From contig JBBQCW010000005.1 in NCBI GenBank assembly GCA_038319025.1, positions 62,001-126,000 of the forward strand: 64,000 nucleotides of DNA, given 5' to 3'. The DNA is from JBBQCW01 sp038319025 (lineage in GTDB: Bacteria > Actinomycetota > Thermoleophilia > Solirubrobacterales > Solirubrobacteraceae). Below, one piece after another: positions 28,204 through 36,139 of the stretch. The stretch's first letter is position 1. The number at the start of each line of letters is the position of its first letter. Made by a program: the position numbers and the translations under genes. Under the pieces are notes generated by a model that had not been told where the DNA came from, made no database searches, and worked only from the letters and a program-made list of their open reading frames with translations.

Positions 28204-28697
28204 CAGAGACCGCCCACCCCTGCGTCGCCGGAGCGGTCTTCCTGTTGACGGGCACGCTGGGCTCGGTCCACGACCGTGACCATTCCGCGAGGGTCGGCCA
28301 CGCCGATGAACTGGAAATCGGAGTCTCCGCTGCCGGCGGTGTCAAAGTCCACGACGCCCACCTTCAGCGCGCGCTCGAGAACCGTCTGGTTGGTGTTCAC
28401 GTTCTGCACGCGGTCGATCCGGGTCTGCTGCATGTGCTTGGAGAGCAGTCCGCGCTCGATGATCAGCCGCTCGTCGGTGACGGTGTAGGTCGTCGCCACG
28501 CGTCGGACGAAGCCGATCAGCAATGTCAGGGCGATACCGGCAACGGCGACTGCGGCGCCGATGGTGGCCGAGCCGAGGGCTCCGATCAGCACCCCGAGAA
28601 CGATGGCCGCGACCACACCACCCGTATGGAAAGCGAAGGTTCCACGCCACGACGGGTGGCCGGAGAAGAAGACGGACTCGCCTGAGTGAAGTTCCAT
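28203..28697 (-). CDS. PH-domain (bPH2/YdbS-like) membrane protein
   Basis: A 164-residue protein. ELHSGESVFFSGHPSW at the N-terminus, two TM segments (FHTGGVVAAIVLGVLIGALG and IGAAVAVAGIALTLLIGFV), then a bacterial PH domain with YTVTDERLIIERGLL, RIDRVQNVNTNQTVLER and DFDTAGSGDSDFQF. Such proteins are membrane-linked scaffold or stress proteins of uncertain role. The ATG at 28697 is chosen over codons upstream that run into priA. The two genes are divergent and their start regions nearly touch. Confidence 0.85.
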   Translation of the reverse strand: MELHSGESVFFSGHPSWRGTFAFHTGGVVAAIVLGVLIGALGSATIGAAVAVAGIALTLLIGFVRRVATTYTVTDERLIIERGLLSKHMQQTRIDRVQNVNTNQTVLERALKVGVVDFDTAGSGDSDFQFIGVADPRGMVTVVDRAQRARQQEDRSGDAGVGGL

Positions 28698-28722
28698 GGG
28701 CCTCGACACTATCGTCAGTGAG

Positions 28723-30771
28723 GTGCCGCGCGTCGCTCTTGTCGAGCCGTTGACCACGGCCCGCGCACTCCGCGGGCCGTTCGACTACGCGGTCGACGAC
28801 ACCGTCGGTGTCGGTTCGGTTCTGCGCGTCCCCTTCGGCGGCCGGGTGATCGACGGCGTGGTAACCGGGCTCACCGACGCATCCGACCATGAACTCGCCG
28901 CCCCAATAGAGGTGCGACCGGATGACATTCCCCCCGAGTTGGTGGACCTGGCCCTCTGGCTGGCCGAGGAGTACTGCTCCACACCGGCGCGCGGGCTGGG
29001 GCTCGTCACGGCACCGGGCGGCGCGCGGGCGAAGACCGAGCTCCATGCCACCGCAGCCCGCCCACCGTTACCTGACGAGCGGTTGACGGACGGCCAGCGT
29101 GAGCTTCTGGCGAGCCTGCCGTGCCGGGCCAGCGGCCCCGAACTTGGGGCGCTGCGGCGTCTGGAAGCTCGTGGACTCGTGAGGATCGACTCACGCGCCG
29201 TCCGTCGCGCTCCTCCGTTCACGGCCGTGGGCAGCAGCTCCGTGACGGCACCGACGCTCACGCCGGAGCAGGACGACGCGTTGGCCGAGATCCGTGCCGC
29301 GCCCCGTGGGGATCGGTTGCTCCTGCACGGCGTCACCGGCTCGGGCAAGACGGAGGTCTACCTGCAGGTGGCCGCGGACACTCTGGCGCGCGGCGAGAGC
29401 GTGCTCGTGCTCGTGCCCGAGATTGCGCTGACCCCGCAGATCGTCTCGCGCTTCACCGAACGGTTCGGCGACACCGTTGCCGTCCTGCACTCCGGGCTGT
29501 CGGCGGGAGCACGGTATGACGAGTGGCGGCGGTTGCGCAGCGGCGAGGCGCGCGTTTGCGTTGGTCCGCGCTCGGCGGTCTTTGCCCCCCTGGAAAACCT
29601 CGGGCTCGTCGTCGTCGACGAGGAGCACGACCCGACCTATAAGAACGACGGAGACCCTCGCTACGACGCGCGGCGCGTGGCGATGCGTCGCGCCCGACAG
29701 GCCGGGGCGCTGCTGCTGGCCGGCAGCGCCACCCCGCGTCCTGAAGCGGTCTTCTCACTCCGGCGACTGCGGCTGCCGGTCCGCGTGGACGGCCGCCCGC
29801 TCCCGCCGGTCGAACTGGTGGACATGCGCACCGCGGAGCACACGCTGCATCCGCACACGGCTGAGGCCCTCGCCGACGCCCGTAAGGCGATCGTCCTGCT
29901 CAACCGTCGCGGTTGGTCGAACTTCCTGACCTGTCGAACCTGCGGCTTTGTCTGGATGTGCCCGTCCTGCGACGTGTCGCTGGTGCTGCACCGCGCCAGC
30001 GGTTCGTTGGCCTGCCACCACTGCGGGCACCGCGAGCGCGTACCGAGCGCCTGCCGCGCGTGTGGGTCGGTGTCGATCGTGCGTCACGGCACGGGTACCG
30101 AACGGCTGGCCGACGAGCTGACGGTGAGTGCCGGCCGGCCCGTGCTGCGCCTGGACGCCGATACCGCCGACCCTGCGGCGACGCTGGCGGCCTTCCAGGC
30201 GGCGCCGACCGCGATCCTGATCGGCACGCAGGTGGTGGCCAAGGGGCACGACTTCCCTGATGTTGATCTGGGCGTGGTCGTCGACGCCGACGCCACTCTC
30301 CGCTTCCCGGACTTCCGGGCGGAGGAGCGCACGTTCGCCCTCGTCACCCAGTTGGCGGGCCGCGCGGGGCGGGGCGCTGACGGTCGGGTCCTGGTGCAGA
30401 CGATCGCCCCGGACGCGCGGTCGCTCGTGCTCGCCGCCCAACACGACTCCGACGGCTTCCTCGACGGGGAGCTGGCTCGCCGGGAAGCGCTGCGATATCC
30501 GCCGTATTCGACCCTGATCCGCATCGTGTGCGGCGCGCCGGACGCGGCAACCGCCCACCGTGCCGCGAGCGCGATCCGCGCGAAGCTGGGTACCGACGCG
30601 ATGGGCCCGGCGTCTCTCTTCCGGCTTCGGGGCCGTGAGCGCAGCCAGGTGGTGGTCAAGGCGCGGGAACGGCGGCCCGCCGTGGCGGCGGTCCGGGCGG
30701 CCGTGGAGACGGTGGCCCGGGACCGCACGCACCGTGACCTCGTACTGAGCGTGGACGTCGACCCTCAGTAA
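28723..30771 (+). CDS. priA: Primosomal protein N' (replication restart helicase PriA)
   Basis: A 682-residue superfamily 2 helicase that reloads the replisome at collapsed forks. It has the N-terminal 3'-DNA-binding domain (ALRGPFDYAVDD, LRVPFGGRVIDGVV), the P-loop GVTGSGKTEVY, DEEHDPTYK, and the zinc-binding Cys pairs (CRTCGF, CPSC, CHHCGH, CRACG). Start is uncertain: GTG 28723 follows a CACTAT box by ten bases and fits the short family N-terminus, while ATG 28696 would overlap the divergent gene's start codon. The TAA stop lies in the def promoter. Confidence 0.93.
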   Translation: MPRVALVEPLTTARALRGPFDYAVDDTVGVGSVLRVPFGGRVIDGVVTGLTDASDHELAAPIEVRPDDIPPELVDLALWLAEEYCSTPARGLGLVTAPGGARAKTELHATAARPPLPDERLTDGQRELLASLPCRASGPELGALRRLEARGLVRIDSRAVRRAPPFTAVGSSSVTAPTLTPEQDDALAEIRAAPRGDRLLLHGVTGSGKTEVYLQVAADTLARGESVLVLVPEIALTPQIVSRFTERFGDTVAVLHSGLSAGARYDEWRRLRSGEARVCVGPRSAVFAPLENLGLVVVDEEHDPTYKNDGDPRYDARRVAMRRARQAGALLLAGSATPRPEAVFSLRRLRLPVRVDGRPLPPVELVDMRTAEHTLHPHTAEALADARKAIVLLNRRGWSNFLTCRTCGFVWMCPSCDVSLVLHRASGSLACHHCGHRERVPSACRACGSVSIVRHGTGTERLADELTVSAGRPVLRLDADTADPAATLAAFQAAPTAILIGTQVVAKGHDFPDVDLGVVVDADATLRFPDFRAEERTFALVTQLAGRAGRGADGRVLVQTIAPDARSLVLAAQHDSDGFLDGELARREALRYPPYSTLIRIVCGAPDAATAHRAASAIRAKLGTDAMGPASLFRLRGRERSQVVVKARERRPAVAAVRAAVETVARDRTHRDLVLSVDVDPQ

Positions 30772-30774
30772 TCT
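30769..30774 (+). promoter_or_regulatory. -10 box (TAATCT), leaderless promoter of def
   Basis: TAATCT starts on the priA stop codon and ends six bases before the def ATG at 30781. No Shine-Dalgarno is seen, so def may be read from its own leaderless transcript as well as by readthrough from priA. Confidence 0.45.
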
Positions 30775-30780
30775 GAACGT

Positions 30781-31389
30781 ATGTCCGACCAGCAACTCAC
30801 CGTCTCCGAGGAGGATCTGGAGCCTGAAAGCTCCGAGCCGCCGCAGGAGCTCGATCCCGAGGTAGCTGCGCGGCGGCGCGCGGCCCTGGAGCGGGTGCGT
30901 AAGTGGGGCGATCCTGTGCTCACGACGCCCGCGCGGCCGGTCGAGCGGTTCGACGAAGGCCTTCGCGAAGAGGTGCGCCGCATGGGCGCCTTGATGCATG
31001 ACGCCCTCGGGATCGGCCTGGCGGCCACGCAGGTGGGCATCCTGCATCGCGTGCTGGTTTACCGGGTCGAGCCGGACAGCCCCGTTCAGTCCCTCATCAA
31101 CCCGACGCTGGAATGGTCGGGCAAGGAGAAGGATTGGATGGAGGAGGGCTGTCTCAGTCTGCCCGGCGTGCTCGTGGAGGTGGAACGCCCAGTCCACGTG
31201 CGGGTGCGCGCTCAGGATCCCCACGGCGACGGGGTCACGGTGGAAGCCTCCGGCCTGGAGGCCCGGGTCATCCAGCACGAGATGGACCACTTGGACGGCA
31301 TCCTCATCTTGGAGCGGACGCCGCGCGATCAGCGCAAGGCGGCGGTGCGCGCCCTGCGTGAAGCGCAGGACGCCGCGGCCACCGCGTGA
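30781..31389 (+). CDS. def: Peptide deformylase
   Basis: A 202-residue metalloenzyme removing the formyl group from nascent proteins. Motif 1 GIGLAATQVG (77-86), motif 2 EGCLSLPG with metal ligand Cys124, motif 3 HEMDH with His166, Glu167 and His170. The first ~38 residues form an acidic, Glu-rich extension absent from typical enzymes. It overlaps fmt (GTGA), so the enzymes that add and remove the formyl group are coupled. Confidence 0.96.
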   Translation: MSDQQLTVSEEDLEPESSEPPQELDPEVAARRRAALERVRKWGDPVLTTPARPVERFDEGLREEVRRMGALMHDALGIGLAATQVGILHRVLVYRVEPDSPVQSLINPTLEWSGKEKDWMEEGCLSLPGVLVEVERPVHVRVRAQDPHGDGVTVEASGLEARVIQHEMDHLDGILILERTPRDQRKAAVRALREAQDAAATA

Positions 31390-32207
31390 GCACCGTCTAC
31401 CTCGGCACCAGCGCGTACGCGGCAGGCATCCTCGATCGGCTCGCCGACTCGCGGTTTCGCCCGTCGCTGGTGATCACTCGACCTGACGCGCCTCGTGGCC
31501 GCGGTCGCAAGCTGGCGCCGCCGCCCGTTGCCGAGCGAGCGCGGGAACTGGGCATCGCGCTGTTGCAGCCGGAGTCCGTCAACACGCCGGAGATCGCGGC
31601 CCGCGTTACCGCCGAGGCCGCGGACGCGGTCATCGTGTGCGCTTTCGGGGCCTTGATCAAGGACCCGCTGCTGCGCCACGACATCCTCAACGTCCATCCC
31701 TCCCTGCTGCCACGCTGGCGCGGGGCGGCGCCGCTGGAAAGGGCGATCATGGCCGGCGATGAAGAGACGGGCGTCTCCATCATGCGCCTCACCGCCGGAC
31801 TGGACAGCGGCCCCGTGGCGCTGGCGCAACCTGAGCCGATCAGCGACCAGGACACCTACGGAACGCTGGCGCCACGTCTGGAGAAGCTCGGCGGCGATTT
31901 GCTCTTGCGCGCGCTTGCCGAGCGCCCGCGCTTCACCGAGCAGGACGAGTCCCTCGTCACCTACGCCGAGAAGATCGGGCCTGCCGACCGGACGCTCGAT
32001 CTGAGCCGTCCTGCCGTTGAGAACGTGCGCATCGTCCGGGCGTTGACGCCGCACATCGGCGCCCGTATCGCCCTCGAGGACGGCTCCTATCTGGGCGTGG
32101 GCACCGCGCGAGTGGCCGATGACGGCTCCCTGGAACTCGTCGAGGTCCAGCCTGCAGGCGGTCGCTCGATGCCTTACGCCGACTATCTGCGCGGCCGTGG
32201 CAGCTGA
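31386..32207 (+). CDS. fmt: Methionyl-tRNA formyltransferase
   Basis: Formylates initiator Met-tRNA using 10-formyl-THF. The catalytic segment LNVHPSLLPRWRGAAPLE with the Asn/His pair, and the downstream Asp in LTAGLDSGPV, are intact; the early YLGTSAYAAGILDRL corresponds to the usual FxGTPxFA start. At 273 residues it is shorter than the ~310 common in bacteria, mainly in the C-terminal tRNA-binding domain. GTG start overlaps def; its 3' end overlaps rsmB by 11 nt. Confidence 0.94.
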   Translation: MSTVYLGTSAYAAGILDRLADSRFRPSLVITRPDAPRGRGRKLAPPPVAERARELGIALLQPESVNTPEIAARVTAEAADAVIVCAFGALIKDPLLRHDILNVHPSLLPRWRGAAPLERAIMAGDEETGVSIMRLTAGLDSGPVALAQPEPISDQDTYGTLAPRLEKLGGDLLLRALAERPRFTEQDESLVTYAEKIGPADRTLDLSRPAVENVRIVRALTPHIGARIALEDGSYLGVGTARVADDGSLELVEVQPAGGRSMPYADYLRGRGS

Positions 32208-33453
32208 CGACATCGCCCCCGCTCGCCGGGTGGCCTTCGCGGTGTTGCGCCGTACGACCGACGGTGCCGCCTACGCTGATCGGGCGCTGCGCAGCGAGGG
32301 CGCCGGTCTCCAATCGCGCGATCACGCGCTGGCCAAGCGGCTCGTGTTCGGGGCCATCCAGCGCCAGGGGACGCTGGACTGGGTTATCGACCGGCGCGTG
32401 GATCGCAAGCTCGATCCCCCGATCCGCGACGCCCTACGCCTCGGCATCTACCAACTGCTGTTCATGGACGGGATCGCTGATCACGCCGCGGTGAGCGAGT
32501 CGGTCGCGCTGGCGCGCGCGGCCACCAGCCGCGGTGCCGGCGGACTGGTCAACGCGGTGCTGCGCCGCGTGCAACGCGAGGGAATCGAACTGCCCGAGGA
32601 CGACACCCCGCACGGCGCTTCGATCCGCCACTCACACCCGCGCTGGCTGGTGGACCGCTGGTGGGAGGAGCTGGGGCCGGACGCCACCAGGGCGCTCCTG
32701 GCCGCCAACAACGAACCTGCCGAGTTGGCCTTACGCATCAACACGCTCGTCGACCACGACCTCAGCGACATTCCCGGTACGCGCCTGGGGGATGCCTTGG
32801 TGGTGGACGGCGCTTTTGACGCCGGCGCACATCCGGCTTGGGCCCAGGGCGCCTTCGTCGTGCAGTCGCGCGCGGCGCAGGCGGTCGGGCGCATCGTGGA
32901 CCCCCAACCCGGCGAGCGCGTGCTCGATCTGTGCGCGGCGCCGGGTGGAAAGACCACACATCTGGCCGCGCTCATGGGTGGTAAGGGCGAAGTGGTCGCC
33001 GTCGAGCGTCATGCCGGCCGCGCCAAGCAACTCCAGCAGGCCTGCGGGCGCCTGCGCGCGACGAGTGTCCGAGTGATTGACGCCGATGCCGCCACGTTCA
33101 CAGATCCGGATGGATTTGACCGTGTCCTGCTCGATCCTCCGTGCAGCGGGCTGGGAACGCTGCGCACTCACCCGGACCTGCGCTGGCGCATTACCGAAGC
33201 GGACGTCGACGCGCTGGCCACGATCCAGGACGGGCTGTTGGAGTCGGCCCGCCGCGCGTTGCGGCCCGGCGGCCCGGAAAGGCTCGTGTACGCCGTCTGC
33301 ACCATCTCCGCTCGCGAGGAGCGCATGGTCGGCGATGGATGCCTGCGCACGCTTCCATCCCGCGACGGGACCGACGGCTTCTATATTGCCTGGCATGGCG
33401 GTGGACAAGGAAACCAAGTCGGATCTGGGCCCCGAGTGCCCGAACTGCCATGA
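32197..33453 (+). CDS. rsmB: 16S rRNA (cytosine(967)-C(5))-methyltransferase
   Basis: A 418-residue protein with an N-terminal NusB-like domain (ARRVAFAVLRRTTDG to NAVLRRVQRE) and a C-terminal SAM methyltransferase domain: LDLCAAPGGKTTHLAALM, LLDPPCSGLGTLRTHPDLRW, and the catalytic Cys in VYAVCTIS. GTG 32197 is the first codon consistent with the family, overlapping fmt by 11 nt. The usual C-terminus (RDGTDGFYIA) is followed by about 20 extra Gly-rich residues, because the frame runs 59 nt into the next gene. Confidence 0.93.
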   Translation: MAADDIAPARRVAFAVLRRTTDGAAYADRALRSEGAGLQSRDHALAKRLVFGAIQRQGTLDWVIDRRVDRKLDPPIRDALRLGIYQLLFMDGIADHAAVSESVALARAATSRGAGGLVNAVLRRVQREGIELPEDDTPHGASIRHSHPRWLVDRWWEELGPDATRALLAANNEPAELALRINTLVDHDLSDIPGTRLGDALVVDGAFDAGAHPAWAQGAFVVQSRAAQAVGRIVDPQPGERVLDLCAAPGGKTTHLAALMGGKGEVVAVERHAGRAKQLQQACGRLRATSVRVIDADAATFTDPDGFDRVLLDPPCSGLGTLRTHPDLRWRITEADVDALATIQDGLLESARRALRPGGPERLVYAVCTISAREERMVGDGCLRTLPSRDGTDGFYIAWHGGGQGNQVGSGPRVPELP

Positions 33454-33631
33454 GCCGTGGTTGCGGCCGTCGAGCCTGCCCGGCCGATATCGCTGCGTCT
33501 ACTGCCTGCATCGCTTCGAACTTCGCTCCGTCTGCCCGGACTGTGGCGAGCACTCCACGATCGTCCGCATGTCGCTCAGCTCCGTCATGAGTTGCAACGT
33601 CTGCGGTGGCTCGATGTTGGTGGAGGTATGA
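33395..33631 (+). CDS. Small double zinc-ribbon protein
   Basis: A 78-residue protein with four CxxC knuckles: CPNC, CVYC, CPDC and CNVC, enough for two zinc sites. The layout resembles the short YfgJ-like zinc-ribbon proteins. It overlaps rsmB by 59 nt upstream and rpe by 4 nt downstream (ATGA), so it is translated as part of the unit. No enzymatic residues are visible; a nucleic-acid-binding or ribosome-associated role is plausible given the neighbours, but unproven. Confidence 0.82.
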   Translation: MAVDKETKSDLGPECPNCHEPWLRPSSLPGRYRCVYCLHRFELRSVCPDCGEHSTIVRMSLSSVMSCNVCGGSMLVEV

Positions 33632-34278
33632 CCGCCATCCGCGTCGTCCCGTCGATCCTGTCGGCCGATCTGGCACGACTGGGCGCACAGGTCGACGAGG
33701 TCATCGCCGCCGGCGCCACCGTCATCCACTTCGACGTGATGGACGGGCACTTCGTGCCGCCGATCACCGTCGGCCCCGTTGTCCTCGCGGCGTTGCGAGC
33801 GCACGTGGGGGACGCCATCGACATTGACGTGCACCTGATGATCGAGCGGCCCGAGCGCCAGGTGGCAGATTTCGCCGCCGCCGGCGCGACTGGCATCACG
33901 TTCCACGCCGAGGCCACGCCGCACATCGCCTACACCGTGAACCTGATCCGCGAGCAGGGCTGCCGCGCCGGCGTGGCTGTCTGCCCGGCGACCGCCGCGA
34001 CCGTGTTCGGGGAGACGAGCCTGGACCTGGCGTTGGTGATGACGGTGAACCCAGGGTGGGGTGGCCAGGCCTACATCCCTGGCTCCGATGCCAAGGTGGC
34101 TCAGGCCCGGGCGCTCGCAGCGAGCGCCATCGTCCAGGTGGATGGCGGCATCGATGTGGCTACCGCGCCCGCGGTTGTGGCGGCCGGGGCCACGCTGCTC
34201 GTCGCCGGCTCAGCCGTGTTCGGCAGCGAGGATCCGGCCGCGGCCTACAAAGCGATCGTTGCTGCCGCCGGCGCCTGA
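33628..34278 (+). CDS. rpe: Ribulose-phosphate 3-epimerase
   Basis: A 216-residue TIM-barrel epimerase interconverting ribulose-5-phosphate and xylulose-5-phosphate in the pentose phosphate pathway. VPSILSADLARLG, the metal/catalytic IHFDVMDGHFVPP, VHLMIERPE, VNPGWGGQ and the phosphate-binding VDGGID are all present. ATG 33628 overlaps the zinc-ribbon stop and has GGAGG just upstream. It supplies erythrose-4-phosphate flux that the aromatic cluster in this window consumes. It is convergent with a glycosyltransferase gene 23 bp on. Confidence 0.96.
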   Translation: MTAIRVVPSILSADLARLGAQVDEVIAAGATVIHFDVMDGHFVPPITVGPVVLAALRAHVGDAIDIDVHLMIERPERQVADFAAAGATGITFHAEATPHIAYTVNLIREQGCRAGVAVCPATAATVFGETSLDLALVMTVNPGWGGQAYIPGSDAKVAQARALAASAIVQVDGGIDVATAPAVVAAGATLLVAGSAVFGSEDPAAAYKAIVAAAGA

Positions 34279-34301
34279 CCGTCCCTGGGATCGCCGGTCG
34301 T

Positions 34302-35297
34302 TCAGGGGGAAGACGCCAGCGCGTCGGCGACCACCGCGCGCAGACCTTCCTGGCGGCGCTCCATCGGAAAGTTCTCCAGCACCTGGGCGCGGGCGCGAGC
34401 CCGATCCGCGTCTGACGCATCGAGGCCCAGTCGGACCCCTGCGGCGACTGCCGCGGGTGTGTCGGAGTCGATGAACACACCTGCATCGCCTACGACTTCG
34501 GGCAAGGCCCCAGCGCGAGTGACCACAGGGATACACCCGGCCAGCATGGACTCGGCGACCGACATGCCGAAGCCCTCGTGTCGCGATGGCTGTACGTAGA
34601 CCGCGGCGCGCCGGAAGAGCATGTCCCGTTCCGCATCGCTCACGAACCCGGGCATGCGCACGTTCGCACCGGCCACCGGGCGCAGCATGGCGGCGGCCGC
34701 CTCGGTGGCACGGCCGGCGAGCACGAACTCGACGTCGGGAAGCAGTGCCGCCGCTTCGACGAAGGGGAGCAGCCCCTTACGGGCCAGGTTGCGCTCATCG
34801 ACCACGCCGACGCTCAACGCCAGTCGCTCTCGCGGGTCGGTCGGGAGCGCACCGTACGGATCGGGCACCCCGTGATGGACGACTGCGACCCTTGACGCAG
34901 GCACCCCGAGGTTGCGGTGAATCTCGGCCTGGGAGTAGTGGGAGTTGGTCATCAGCCGCGTCGCAGTGCGGATCACGAACCGTGACATCCAGCGGCGCGG
35001 ACCAGGCTGCTGCATCCCGTATCCGATCTCCGGCATGTTGGCCACATCGACCCCGCCGATCACCACCAGTGACGGGCGGTGGAGGGCGCGGGCGAGCGCG
35101 ATCGGGGCCACCATGTGCCATCCGGCGAACCAGCCGAATACGAGGTCGGCGCTCCGGATCTCGGACGTAAGCGCGCGGAAGTTGATACGTGGACCGGCCT
35201 GCACCAATTCGTGGACGTCGTGATCGATCGCGAGGAGGTCGCGGTCGATATCGATGAAGCTCGCTGGACCGCGCCTGATGAACAGGATCCTCGCCAC
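34302..35297 (-). CDS. Glycosyltransferase family 4 (GT-B fold)
   Basis: A 331-residue GT-B glycosyltransferase. The C-terminal donor-binding motif is QPSRHEGFGMSVAESMLAGC with the E-x7-E pair, followed by IPVVTRAGALPEVVGDAG. The N-terminal half binds the acceptor (RILFIRRGPASFIDID, LVFGWFAGWH). Donor and acceptor cannot be read from the sequence. It stands alone between rpe and the ABC exporter, away from the glycan cluster at 43-50 kb. Confidence 0.87.
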   Translation of the reverse strand: MARILFIRRGPASFIDIDRDLLAIDHDVHELVQAGPRINFRALTSEIRSADLVFGWFAGWHMVAPIALARALHRPSLVVIGGVDVANMPEIGYGMQQPGPRRWMSRFVIRTATRLMTNSHYSQAEIHRNLGVPASRVAVVHHGVPDPYGALPTDPRERLALSVGVVDERNLARKGLLPFVEAAALLPDVEFVLAGRATEAAAAMLRPVAGANVRMPGFVSDAERDMLFRRAAVYVQPSRHEGFGMSVAESMLAGCIPVVTRAGALPEVVGDAGVFIDSDTPAAVAAGVRLGLDASDADRARARAQVLENFPMERRQEGLRAVVADALASSP

Positions 35298-35338
35298 GGG
35301 GCGAGTCTAGAACTTCCTGCCACACGTACCGGTGCGCC

Positions 35339-35370
35339 GGGGGTTGCCCCCACCACCGACCGGGTGTCGG
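35339..35370. repeat. Two GC hairpins in the GT4/ABC divergent gap
   Basis: GGGGG-TTG-CCCCC (35339-35351) and CCGAC-CGGGT-GTCGG (35356-35370) are both perfect 5-bp stems in the 113-bp gap between the divergent genes. They lie upstream of the predicted -10 box for the ABC genes and might be regulatory. Confidence 0.35.
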
Positions 35371-35397
35371 CACCCTGGCAATGGCGTCGCGATATGG

Positions 35398-35403
35398 CAT
35401 TGT
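35398..35403 (+). promoter_or_regulatory. -10 box (CATTGT), leaderless promoter of the ABC exporter
   Basis: CATTGT ends seven bases before ATG 35411 and no Shine-Dalgarno is present. A weaker match than the other start-proximal boxes. Confidence 0.35.
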
Positions 35404-35410
35404 GCTCCCC

Positions 35411-36133
35411 ATGACCGATCTCGTCACCGCGTCCGATCTCACCCGCACCTTCGGCACCGGAGAAGCGTCCGTCCACGCGCTCGTCGATGTGTCCGTGGCC
35501 TTCCCCGCCGGTCGCCTGACGGCGATCATGGGCCCATCGGGTTCGGGCAAGTCCACGTTGATGCACATCCTCGCCGGGCTCGATCGCCCCACGTCAGGCT
35601 CCGTGGTGCTCGACGGCATCGAGCTGACCACATTGAACGACGGCGATCTGACGGAGTTGCGCCGCGACAAGGTCGGCTTCATCTTCCAGTCGTTCAACCT
35701 GCTGCCGGTCCTGAACGCTCGCGAGAACATCGAGCTACCGCTGTCGATCGCGGGGCGCAAGCCGGATGAGGAATGGCTGAACATGCTGATCGACAACGTC
35801 GGTCTTCGTGATCGGTTGACCCACCGTCCCTCCGAGTTGTCCGGTGGTCAGCAGCAGCGAGTCGCCGTGGCCCGTGCGCTGGCTTCTCGTCCCGCCGTGG
35901 TCTTCGCCGACGAGCCGACCGGCAACCTTGATTCCAAGGCCGGCACCGAGGTGCTGCGGCTCCTGCGTCAAGCCGTCAACGAGTTCGACCAGACGGTGAT
36001 CATGGTGACCCATGACGCCGGCGCTGCCTCGGTGGCCGACCGGTTGATCGTCCTGGCGGACGGGCACATCGTCCACGACGGCGATGCCGGCACGACTGAC
36101 GAGGTCTTTGACCTCATGAAGAGCGTGGGCTAG
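35411..36133 (+). CDS. ABC transporter ATP-binding protein (LolD/MacB type)
   Basis: A 240-residue ATPase. Walker A GPSGSGKST (41-49), Q-loop in FIFQSFNLLP, signature LSGGQQQR (143-150), Walker B VVFADEPTGNLDS and H-loop MVTHD. The GNLDS sequence and length place it in the MacB/LolD/FtsE group that powers mechanotransmission-type exporters. It is followed after 6 bp by its FtsX-like permease. ATG 35411 is chosen over one ten codons upstream. Substrate unknown; peptides, lipids or antibiotics are typical. Confidence 0.93.
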   Translation: MTDLVTASDLTRTFGTGEASVHALVDVSVAFPAGRLTAIMGPSGSGKSTLMHILAGLDRPTSGSVVLDGIELTTLNDGDLTELRRDKVGFIFQSFNLLPVLNARENIELPLSIAGRKPDEEWLNMLIDNVGLRDRLTHRPSELSGGQQQRVAVARALASRPAVVFADEPTGNLDSKAGTEVLRLLRQAVNEFDQTVIMVTHDAGAASVADRLIVLADGHIVHDGDAGTTDEVFDLMKSVG

Positions 36134-36139
36134 TTCGTC

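Noticed and set aside
29755..31290. 511-codon antisense frame over priA, def
   Set aside because: Opposite strand of genes with intact catalytic motifs; no domain visible in the antisense product.
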